Source: Bifidobacteriaceae bacterium
GTDB lineage: Bacteria; Actinomycetota; Actinomycetes; Actinomycetales; WQXJ01
NCBI GenBank assembly: GCA_031278675.1
Contig: JAITJY010000077.1
Span: 1 to 8,900 of the forward strand
Direction of reading: 5' to 3'
Length of the DNA stretch: 8,900 nt
The notes beneath the pieces are model-generated. The model saw only the letters and a list, made by a program, of their open reading frames with translations, was not told the origin of the DNA and made no database searches. Made by a program: the position numbers and the translations under genes. Within the stretch, counting starts at the first letter, position 1. The number at the start of each line of letters is the position of its first letter. Positions 1-5,260 of this stretch are shown here, in pieces.

Positions 1-709
1 CAAACAACGCCGCGACCAGCCAAGTGGCCCATGCGCCCCGCCGCAGGTAGGCCTTGTCCCGATTGAACGTGGTGAGCCGCCCGGTCGCCGCCGCGCACAC
101 CAGCGCCACCAGCGGCCACCGCGCCAGGATCGATAGGACCGAGCCCGTCAGGTACAGCCCGTTGATCCACAGGCCCGGCGCAAAAAAGCCCTCGGGTTTG
201 CCGCTAACCAGCGCCCACACCACGCCCAGCCCAATCCCGCCCAGCCCGGACACAGCCCCCATCACCGATGAACGCCCAATCAGCCGCACGATGGCGAGTA
301 CCACTGCCAGCCCCAAAGCCGCCAACAGCGGCGCCACCAGGGAGTGGCTGACCACATAGACCACCACGAAGGTCAATCCGGGCGCGACTGATTCGATCAT
401 TCCCCGCACGCCGCCCATGGCCTCCGAGAACGAGAACTCTTCCGCCAGCAGCGCGCGCCACCCGGCGCCGCCCTCCGGCTCGCCGCCCCCAGACTCGCTC
501 ACCGCCCCTGCCTGACCGCCCGCGCCACCCTCAGGCTCGCCCGCCGCCGCCGGCCGACCGCCCGCGCCGCCCTCAGGCCCGCTCACCGCCTCCGGCTGAC
601 CACCCGCGCCGCCCTCCGGCCCGCTCACCGCCCCTGGCTGACCGCCCGCGCCGCCCTCAGGCTCGCCCGCCCCGGGCGGCTCACCGGGGGGGCTGTCGAC
701 GGGGTTCAT
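1..709 (-). CDS. DUF3159 family integral membrane protein (C-terminus cut off by window edge)
   Basis: I translated this from the ATG at 709; 236 codons are visible before the window ends, so the C-terminus is missing. Residues 1-83 are a Gly/Pro/Glu-rich tail made of 14-residue repeats of the form PEGGAGGQPGAVSG. The conserved part starts near residue 92 with FSFSEAMGGVRGMIES, followed by VAPGLTFVVVYVV, which is the family's signature entry into its first membrane helix. Hydrophobic segments follow at about 110-122, 125-143, 149-169, 182-196 and 198-209. DUF3159 proteins are multi-pass actinobacterial membrane proteins of unknown biochemical role (Rv2693c-like). The start overlaps the stop of the OB-fold gene (ATGA), with an AGGGA Shine-Dalgarno about 10 bases upstream, so translation is probably coupled. 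The long repeat tail is unusual; family members normally start close to the FSxxEAxGGxRG block. Confidence 0.9.
   Translation of the reverse strand, partial: MNPVDSPPGEPPGAGEPEGGAGGQPGAVSGPEGGAGGQPEAVSGPEGGAGGRPAAAGEPEGGAGGQAGAVSESGGGEPEGGAGWRALLAEEFSFSEAMGGVRGMIESVAPGLTFVVVYVVSHSLVAPLLAALGLAVVLAIVRLIGRSSVMGAVSGLGGIGLGVVWALVSGKPEGFFAPGLWINGLYLTGSVLSILARWPLVALVCAAATGRLTTFNRDKAYLRRGAWATWLVAALF
519..686 (-). repeat. 42-bp in-frame tandem repeat in the DUF3159 gene
   Basis: Four units of 42 bp begin at 519, 561, 603 and 645, marked by the block CCCGCGCCGCCCTC on the plus strand. A further partial copy lies at 466-475, offset by 57 (42+15) bases. The unit is 14 codons (PEGGAGGQPGAVSG-like), so gain or loss of units keeps the frame. 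It lies entirely in the cytoplasmic-looking N-terminal tail before the membrane domain. Confidence 0.85.
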
Positions 710-1086
710 TCGGGCGCCGTCCCTACTGGAATCAACTCATACCGGGGGTCGCGCATCACCCGCACGCCATCTTCGACGGCGACCCTGCCCTCACAGATCA
801 AGGACCGGCCGGGCTCCAGGCCCAGAATCTGCCGCTGGCCCAACCAGATCAACCGCGCCACACCACTGCGATCGACCAGTTCAGCCTCGAAGACGGCGCT
901 CGGCCCGCGAGGGCCAATCGCAATCGACTTGACCACACCCGCTAGGCGCGCTGGCGCGCGATCCGGCACCGATCCGATCGGCTGGGTGCCCGGCACCACC
1001 GGAAAAAACGGCTCGGCGGGGGCCAGCACCGCTGACCGCGTGAACAGTTCGGTCAGCGCCGCCCACGCCCGGCGCGCCCAGCCCAT
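706..1086 (-). CDS. Small OB-fold nucleic-acid-binding domain protein (Rv2694c-like)
   Basis: This 126-residue protein is a single OB-fold (tRNA_anti/OB_NTP type) at about residues 45-117. The visible features are the start of the barrel LAGVVKSIAIGP, the strand-turn VDRSGVARLIWLGQRQILGL, the PGR turn at 92-94 and LICEGRVAVEDGVRVMRDPRYEL. The family sits beside DUF3710 and DUF3159 in many actinobacteria; a nucleic-acid role is inferred from the fold only and no partner is known. Its ATG overlaps the DUF3710 stop (TGATG), with a GAGG ribosome-binding site 7 bases upstream inside the DUF3710 gene. Its own TGA overlaps the next ATG, so three genes are translationally linked. Length and motif content look normal. 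Confidence 0.88.
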   Translation of the reverse strand: MGWARRAWAALTELFTRSAVLAPAEPFFPVVPGTQPIGSVPDRAPARLAGVVKSIAIGPRGPSAVFEAELVDRSGVARLIWLGQRQILGLEPGRSLICEGRVAVEDGVRVMRDPRYELIPVGTAPE

Positions 1087-2063
1087 CAGCGGACCTCGGT
1101 GATCTCCGGACCGCGTTCCAGCAAGGCGGTCGGATCGTCATCAGCGGTGGAATCAGCGGGATCGGCCCCATCGGCGGTGACCAAAGCCGGCGGGCGCAAC
1201 ATCAACAGTTCACGCGGCGGCATCGCCTCCGTGCCGCGCTCTACTTGGGTGCGCCGAAGCACATCTATGAACGGCTCGGCGGCCACCTTGTCCCGCGCCG
1301 CCTTGCCGGCCAGCACGGCCCGCAGCAGCCACCGCGGCCCATCAATCCCAATGAAGCGCACAACTTGTTTACCTTGACGGCCTTGCGCCGTGGTCTGAGG
1401 CAACTGCGCCACCAGTTCCGGCCCGAACGGCCCGGTCGCGTCCTTGACGCTGCCCCCGGCCCGGACCACGGCGCTCTGTTCGTCGCGCATCACCGTCTCC
1501 CAGATCCCGCGGGTCTTCGGCGCGGCGTAGGCGGCGAGCCGCATCCGCGATCCATCGTGCGCCAACACCAACGCCACGGCCCGGCCGCTGTCCCGCTCGA
1601 CCTCCAGCGTCGCCTTGACGCCCGGCCACAGCGGCACCTGCAGCGCCCCGAAGTCCACCATCGCTCCGCCGCCCGGCCCAAACGAGGTTTCCCCCTCGCC
1701 CGATTCCGTCACCTCACCCACCGGTCCAGCCTCAGCCGAGCGGTCGGCCGACTCGCCCACCGCGCCGGAGCCGCCCGCAGTGTTGCCGGAGCCGCCCACC
1801 GCGCCGGAGCCGCCCGCAGCATTGCCCGAGCCGCCCGCAGCGCCGGAGCCGCCCACCGCGCCCGAGCCGCCTGCGGCATTGCCGGAGCCGCCCGCAGCGT
1901 CTGGGGTCTGTCCGCCGGGAGCAAGCCGATCAGGTTGCCTACCGCCCGCGCTGCTGCCCTCGCCCACCGCCGCGCCGTCTCCGGCCGGATTGGTGCTCAC
2001 CGAGCCGGGCGCATCGCCGCCTGCGGCGTTAGGCGCCTGGCGGCGCCGTTTGAACAAGGCCAC
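1086..2063 (-). CDS. DUF3710 family protein with glycine-serine repeat tail
   Basis: The gene encodes 325 residues from a GTG start at 2063, chosen because GGAGAGG lies a few bases upstream and the conserved MALFKRRR opening follows. The DUF3710 core runs from about 136 to 297: VDFGALQVPLWPGV, AYAAPKTRGIWETV, the Gly-rich turn GGSVKDATGPFGPEL, FIGIDGPRWLLRAVLAG, and the closing MPPRELLMLRPP. The family is actinobacterial, usually next to dut (Rv2696c-like), and has no established function. Between the basic N-terminus and the core lie some 125 residues of Gly/Ser/Ala-rich sequence with seven GGSG motifs (residues 56-103), much longer than the usual linker. The start is 2 bases past the dut stop, so dut and this gene are almost certainly co-translated. 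Confidence 0.92.
   Translation of the reverse strand: MALFKRRRQAPNAAGGDAPGSVSTNPAGDGAAVGEGSSAGGRQPDRLAPGGQTPDAAGGSGNAAGGSGAVGGSGAAGGSGNAAGGSGAVGGSGNTAGGSGAVGESADRSAEAGPVGEVTESGEGETSFGPGGGAMVDFGALQVPLWPGVKATLEVERDSGRAVALVLAHDGSRMRLAAYAAPKTRGIWETVMRDEQSAVVRAGGSVKDATGPFGPELVAQLPQTTAQGRQGKQVVRFIGIDGPRWLLRAVLAGKAARDKVAAEPFIDVLRRTQVERGTEAMPPRELLMLRPPALVTADGADPADSTADDDPTALLERGPEITEVR
1755..1898 (-). repeat. GGSG-coding tandem repeat in the DUF3710 gene
   Basis: Degenerate tandem copies of an 18- to 21-bp unit encode seven GGSG motifs with alternating spacers (NAA, AV, AA, NTA). The repeats are in frame and lie in the disordered N-terminal part of the protein. On the plus strand the unit reads GGAGCCGCCCRCMGC with small variations. 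Confidence 0.8.
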
Positions 2064-2065
2064 TG

Positions 2066-2578
2066 CTATTCCTCTCCGCTTCGGGCGCCCGCTGCGCCAT
2101 CTTCGCTGAGCCAGTCCTGACCGAGCGCACCGGCTCCACCGGTCGACCCGAAGCCGCCCACGCCGCGCGCGGAACCCGGCAGGCGCTCCACCTCGACCAG
2201 GCGCGCCCGAATAAACTCCTGGATCACCAGCTGCGCTATCCGGTCGCCGCGCCGCACCGTGAACGGTTCAACCGGGTCGGTGTTGAGCAAGGTCACTTTG
2301 ATCTCACCGCGATACCCGGCATCGACGGTGCCGGGGGCATTCAGGACGGTCACCCCGTGGCGGGCGGCGAGTCCCGACCGGGGATGGACCAAACCAACGA
2401 ACCCGGCTGGCAACGCGATAGCCAACCCGGTGCCGACGGTGACGCGACCACCGGAAGGTGGGATGACGGCATCGTGCGTGGCATATAAATCCATCCCGGC
2501 GTCACCACTGTGGGCGTACGCGGGCCAAGGCAAATCGGCGGCGAACCGCTTTACCAGCACTTCAATACCGTTGCTCAC
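2066..2578 (-). CDS. dut: dUTP diphosphatase (dUTPase, trimeric type)
   Basis: This enzyme hydrolyses dUTP to dUMP and pyrophosphate, keeping uracil out of DNA and supplying dUMP for thymidylate synthesis. All five trimeric-dUTPase motifs are present (numbered from the GTG at 2578, 170 residues): motif 1 DAGMDLYA (26-33), motif 2 PRSGLAAR (66-73), motif 3 NAPGTVDAGYRGE (80-92) with the catalytic Asp 86 and the base-stacking Tyr 89, motif 4 RGDRIAQLVI (110-119), and motif 5 RGVGGFGSTG (138-147), the flexible lid over the triphosphate. A TTG two codons upstream (2584) is also possible, because the nearest AGG sits 4 bases before it and 10 bases before the GTG; GTG is preferred as the commoner start. 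The C-terminal 20 residues after motif 5 are a little longer than usual. The gene follows DUF4193 after a short gap and runs into DUF3710. Confidence 0.95.
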   Translation of the reverse strand: MSNGIEVLVKRFAADLPWPAYAHSGDAGMDLYATHDAVIPPSGGRVTVGTGLAIALPAGFVGLVHPRSGLAARHGVTVLNAPGTVDAGYRGEIKVTLLNTDPVEPFTVRRGDRIAQLVIQEFIRARLVEVERLPGSARGVGGFGSTGGAGALGQDWLSEDGAAGARSGEE

Positions 2579-2611
2579 AGCCAATCAGCCTACGTCACTG
2601 GTGCCACGCGG

Positions 2612-2914
2612 CTACGAAGCGCACTCTAGGCAGATCAACTCGCCGGCTTCATCGGTCGAAGCTAGCTGCGAAATGTGGTGGACCAGGAAGCAGCAGGAAC
2701 ACATGAACTCGTCCGCTTGCTTGGGCAGCACTCGGACGGACAATTCCTCACCTGACAGGTCAGCGCCGGGGAGTTCGAATCCCTCTGCGGCCTCGGCCTC
2801 ATCCTCGTCCACAGTAGCGGCGGACTTCTCCGCACGGCGGGCCTTCAACTCCTCAATGGAATCCTGGCCCAGGTCCTCGTCGTTCTTCCGTGGGGCGTCG
2901 TAATCTGTTGCCAT
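2612..2914 (-). CDS. DUF4193 family protein (small Cys-rich, putative zinc-binding)
   Basis: This 100-residue protein has the highly conserved actinobacterial opening MATDYDAPRKNDEDL, the helix SIEELKARRAEK, an acidic stretch (35-44), and the block GFELPGADLSGEELSVRVLPKQADEF. It ends in a Cys pair set C72-x2-C75 and C95-x2-C98, which looks like a zinc ribbon; Cys 74 is additional. DUF4193 (Rv2699c-like) is almost universal in Actinomycetota and unstudied. It is the first gene of the leftward cluster and the most likely entry point of the transcription unit that continues into dut. GAGG lies about 4 bases before the ATG. The length matches the family and no oddities are visible. Confidence 0.95.
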   Translation of the reverse strand: MATDYDAPRKNDEDLGQDSIEELKARRAEKSAATVDEDEAEAAEGFELPGADLSGEELSVRVLPKQADEFMCSCCFLVHHISQLASTDEAGELICLECAS

Positions 2915-2958
2915 CAGTCCTCGGGTCTCGTCTCGGTCTAACTATCAAACGTTCAGCC

Positions 2959-2986
2959 GGAACAATCTCCGTACGAAGATTATTCC
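2959..2986. promoter_or_regulatory. 28-bp near-perfect palindrome (candidate operator or leader hairpin)
   Basis: The left arm reads GGAACAATCTCCGT and the right arm ACGAAGATTATTCC, centred on CGTACG. Twelve of 14 symmetric positions pair. The two exceptions are both C/A on the plus strand, which become G-U wobbles in a minus-strand transcript. The site lies 45-72 bases upstream of the DUF4193 start codon. It could be a DNA operator for a dimeric regulator or an RNA hairpin in the leader of the DUF4193-dut transcript. Confidence 0.6.
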
Positions 2987-3003
2987 TAGCGGATCGCGCG
3001 CAA

Positions 3004-3034
3004 GGGTAGCACGCTTCAGGCCCTTCGTGCTCCC
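3004..3034. promoter_or_regulatory. Inverted repeat upstream of sepH
   Basis: GGG-T-AGCACG and CGTGCT-CCC form a 9-bp stem with one bulged base and a 12-base loop. No T-run follows on either strand, so a simple terminator is unlikely. It lies 100-130 bases upstream of the sepH start. Confidence 0.4.
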
Positions 3035-3050
3035 AATGGCGCAAAATCAA

Positions 3051-3085
3051 GGGCGCGCCGAGCACGCTGCACGCCTAACGCGCCC
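3051..3085. promoter_or_regulatory. Inverted repeat GGGCGCG / CGCGCCC in the sepH leader region
   Basis: Seven-base arms at 3051-3057 and 3079-3085 are separated by 21 bases. It is short and all-GC, so chance is quite possible in this genome; it is listed because it sits with two other inverted repeats in one spacer. Confidence 0.25.
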
Positions 3086-3133
3086 CAATGTGCCAAGCTC
3101 AAGGGGATTTAGACCCGGTAGGGAAGGACACCC

Positions 3134-4966
3134 ATGAACGAGTTGGAGTTTGAGCGAGTCGAAGACGGCAAGCTCGTCGCCGTCGATCCGGCCGGCACTC
3201 CTTATACCTTGCCGATCACGCCTGCGTTGCGGGCCGCAGTGCGCGAAACCCCGAGTCCCGATCTGCCGGAGGTGGTGGTCCAGGTCCCTGAGGTGCTCCG
3301 GCCGAAGGATATTCAGTCTTTGGTGCGGGCCGGGGCCCGCCCTGAGGAGTTGGCTCGGGTCTCTAATTTGGATCCCGCCCACATTGACCGTTATGCGGCG
3401 CCGGTGATGGATGAACGCGCCTACATCGCGGCCCGCGCCCGGGCGTTGACGTTGCCCAATGAGCCCGGTTCGCCCACGTTGGAGGCGTTGGCTGCCGAAC
3501 GCTTGGCGCAGCGGGGGGTCGATGCCGACACCCTCGAATGGGACGCCGTCCGCCAGCCCAGTGGTTGGGTGGTGCGGCTGAACTTCACCGCTTCCGAGGG
3601 GCCGAGCCGGGCCCGCTGGCAGGTTGATCTGGCCGCCGGGTCGCTCACGCCGCTCGAAGAGCAGGCGCGGTGGATCACCCGCCCAACCGAACCGGATTCG
3701 CCGATCCCGCCGGCGCGCCACCTGTCGCCCGTGCCGTCCGATGACGAGTTGGACTATCCCGATCCAGCCGATTCTCCGTATTCCTTGCTGGACGATCTGA
3801 TGGATGCCCGCGGTTTGCGTGATCCGTTGCCTCCCGGCATGGCCGCCGACACGCTGGCCGGCGAAGCCGATGTCCTGGAGTTGCGCCGCGCCGATGAGGC
3901 TGCCACCTCCGCTGTTTCTTATCTTGATCCTGAGCCGCGCGACACCGCCGGGAACCCGATCACCTTCCTTCAGGACTTGGATGAGCCTGACCCCGGTCCG
4001 CTGCCGGAGCCCGCGCTGCCGCCTGAGCCGCTGCCTGATGCACTGCGCGACGCGCTGCCTGATGCGCTGCCTGAGCCGCTGCCGCAGCCGCTGGGTGGGC
4101 CTGAGGCCGGTGGCGCTTTCGGATTCGGTCCAGGGGCTCGCGATGCGGACAGCGCGTATGTGGGGGATGCGGCGCCAGGCGCGGCCGCGACGGCGTTCCT
4201 CAGCGAACCTCTCCCGGAACCGCTGGCCGGGACAGCGTTCGTCAGTGACCCCGTGCCGGAACCTGTGGCCGGCTCGGCGTTCGTCAGCCAAGCCGCAGCG
4301 GAGCCTGCGGCCGGGACGGCCCTCGACAGCGAACCTGCGGCCGGGACAACGTTCATCAGCGAACCCCCGGCGCAATCCGCGCCGGAGCCGGTGGCCGGGA
4401 GGGCGCTCATCAGCGAACCTGCGGCCGGGACAGCGTTCATCAGCGAACGCGGGCCGGAGCCTGCGGCCGGGAGAAGGTTCATCAGCGAACCCCCGGCGCA
4501 ATCCGCGCCGGAACCGGGCGCCGGGACGGAGCCGGCCTATCCGTCGCTGTGGAACGCTGTGCCCCGGCCGGTTGACCCGGCGCAGGCGCCCGCCGCTGAT
4601 CTTGAACCGCTCGACGAACCGGGGACCGACCCGGAACCGGCCCGGGAGCAACCGTCGATCTGGAGTCGGCCCGTCCCTTCTGCCAGCCAACAGCAGGGCC
4701 AGCTATTCGATGCGGCCCCGGTAGAACAGTCCGACTATGCGGTGCGGCCCGTGCCACGCGTCGTAGCACCGCCGCCACTCGGTGCGCCTTTTGCGCCGGT
4801 GCCCGCGCCAACCCAAGCGAGCGGCCCTGACATCCCGGCCGTGACCGAACCGGACTCACCTCCGCCGGCACCACCAACGCCACCCCGATCGCGTTCGGCC
4901 GCCAAGCGGTCATCTGTCCCAAGCTGGGACGAGATAGTCTTCGGCGCAGCCCGCACCGACACCTGA
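3134..4966 (+). CDS. sepH: SepH-type septation protein (DUF3071) with very long repeat linker
   Basis: The gene encodes 610 residues; the ATG is preceded by GGAAGGA with a 5-base gap. Residues 1-184 match the DUF3071 domain: the opening NELEFERVEDGKLVAVDPAG, then the helix-turn-helix-like block LRPKDIQSLVRAG (55-67) through RYAAPVMDERAYIAARA (86-102), and a Trp-containing half (WDAVRQPSGWVVRL, RARWQVDL) that looks like a small beta domain. The far C-terminus keeps the conserved motif SVPSWDEIVFG (594-604). In Streptomyces and Mycobacterium, SepH binds FtsZ and promotes its assembly at the division site through the N-terminal domain. Here about 400 residues of Pro/Ala/Glu-rich sequence, partly tandem repeats, separate the two conserved ends, longer than the roughly 340-residue total I remember for Streptomyces SepH. 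It is divergent from the DUF4193-dut operon, close to its usual chromosomal place. Confidence 0.92.
   Translation: MNELEFERVEDGKLVAVDPAGTPYTLPITPALRAAVRETPSPDLPEVVVQVPEVLRPKDIQSLVRAGARPEELARVSNLDPAHIDRYAAPVMDERAYIAARARALTLPNEPGSPTLEALAAERLAQRGVDADTLEWDAVRQPSGWVVRLNFTASEGPSRARWQVDLAAGSLTPLEEQARWITRPTEPDSPIPPARHLSPVPSDDELDYPDPADSPYSLLDDLMDARGLRDPLPPGMAADTLAGEADVLELRRADEAATSAVSYLDPEPRDTAGNPITFLQDLDEPDPGPLPEPALPPEPLPDALRDALPDALPEPLPQPLGGPEAGGAFGFGPGARDADSAYVGDAAPGAAATAFLSEPLPEPLAGTAFVSDPVPEPVAGSAFVSQAAAEPAAGTALDSEPAAGTTFISEPPAQSAPEPVAGRALISEPAAGTAFISERGPEPAAGRRFISEPPAQSAPEPGAGTEPAYPSLWNAVPRPVDPAQAPAADLEPLDEPGTDPEPAREQPSIWSRPVPSASQQQGQLFDAAPVEQSDYAVRPVPRVVAPPPLGAPFAPVPAPTQASGPDIPAVTEPDSPPPAPPTPPRSRSAAKRSSVPSWDEIVFGAARTDT
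4190..4530 (+). repeat. In-frame tandem repeats in the sepH linker
   Basis: Degenerate units of about 10-14 codons with core EPAAGTAFIS are repeated some eight times (variants EPLAGTAFVS, EPVAGSAFVS, EPAAGTTFIS, EPAAGRRFIS). A higher-order copy is also visible: the block GTTCATCAGCGAACCCCCGG and its continuation starts at 4351 and again at 4477, 126 bases (42 codons) apart. A shorter Leu-Pro repeat (DALPEPLP-like) precedes it at about 4014-4092. Confidence 0.8.
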
Positions 4967-4968
4967 CC

Positions 4969-5099
4969 GGGCCCTCCGGCCCCGTTGACCCAACCCGCCG
5001 GGCACCCGACCCGGCCCTCCGGCCCGGTTGACCCAACCCGCCGAGCACCCGACCGGGCCCTCCGGCCCGGTTGACCCGGCCCTCCGGGCGCTTGACCCA
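4969..5099 (+). terminator. 43-bp tandem repeat with GC hairpins after sepH (possible terminator array)
   Basis: Three 43-bp units start at 4971, 5014 and 5057, right after the sepH stop; 43 is not a multiple of 3, so this is not a coding repeat. Each unit contains CCGGCC-CTCC-GGCCGG-type symmetry. The third gives the best stem: 5050-5073 pairs ten bases (one G-U) around a CTCC tetraloop. No T-run follows, which is common for actinobacterial terminators. It may end sepH transcription, or simply be an expanded repeat. The rest of the spacer to 5260 contains only the candidate promoter listed below. Confidence 0.5.
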
Positions 5100-5152
5100 A
5101 CTCTCCGGGCTTGCGTGGGCGTCATCGGGCGGCGTCAAGGTGTCAACAGTCC

Positions 5153-5182
5153 TTGTTTACGAGACGGCCGTTCCGTTATTCT
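5153..5182 (+). promoter_or_regulatory. Weak candidate promoter for the dehydrogenase gene
   Basis: TTGTTT (5153-5158) and TATTCT (5177-5182) are separated by 18 bases and lie about 80 bases before the ATG at 5261. The matches are 3/6 and 4/6, so this is only the best available candidate. ACGGCCGT, an 8-bp palindrome, lies in the spacer between the two boxes. Confidence 0.25.
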
Positions 5183-5260
5183 TGGCGGGGCGCCCAACCG
5201 AGCGATGTGGCCGGTAGACGATCGGCGCTGGAATTGAACCCTGGAAAGGACACAAACGAA

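Larger units (their letters stand above)
2915..3133. promoter_or_regulatory. Divergent control region between the DUF4193-dut operon and sepH
   Basis: These 219 bases hold no gene and must carry the promoters for both directions. The stretch 2941-2987 is clearly more AT-rich than the flanks. No convincing -35/-10 pair of the housekeeping type was found in either direction. The region contains three inverted repeats (2959-2986, 3004-3034 and 3051-3085) and two copies of AGCACGCT (3008 and 3061). Confidence 0.6.

Noticed and set aside
204..461. Minus-strand open frame opposite and out of frame with DUF3159
   Set aside because: The DUF3159 frame gives the conserved family sequence and membrane helices; this one is a shadow.
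2773..2783. GTTCGAATCCC, a tRNA T-arm-like sequence
   Set aside because: It lies inside the DUF4193 coding sequence; no acceptor stem, anticodon arm or D arm can be built around it.
2961..2986. GGAAT-N18-GTT on the minus strand, resembling a SigR/SigH-type promoter
   Set aside because: The spacing fits, but both boxes are forced by the 28-bp palindrome and no supporting context for a thiol-stress gene is present; kept only as an alternative reading.
3047..4690. 547-codon open frame on the minus strand opposite sepH
   Set aside because: Arg/Gly-rich shadow caused by GC bias and repeats of sepH; no family resemblance, and sepH has both conserved ends.
5111..5260. In-frame extension of the dehydrogenase to an upstream ATG
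   Set aside because: Family homology begins at MKAAIY with its own ribosome-binding site; the extension covers a likely promoter.
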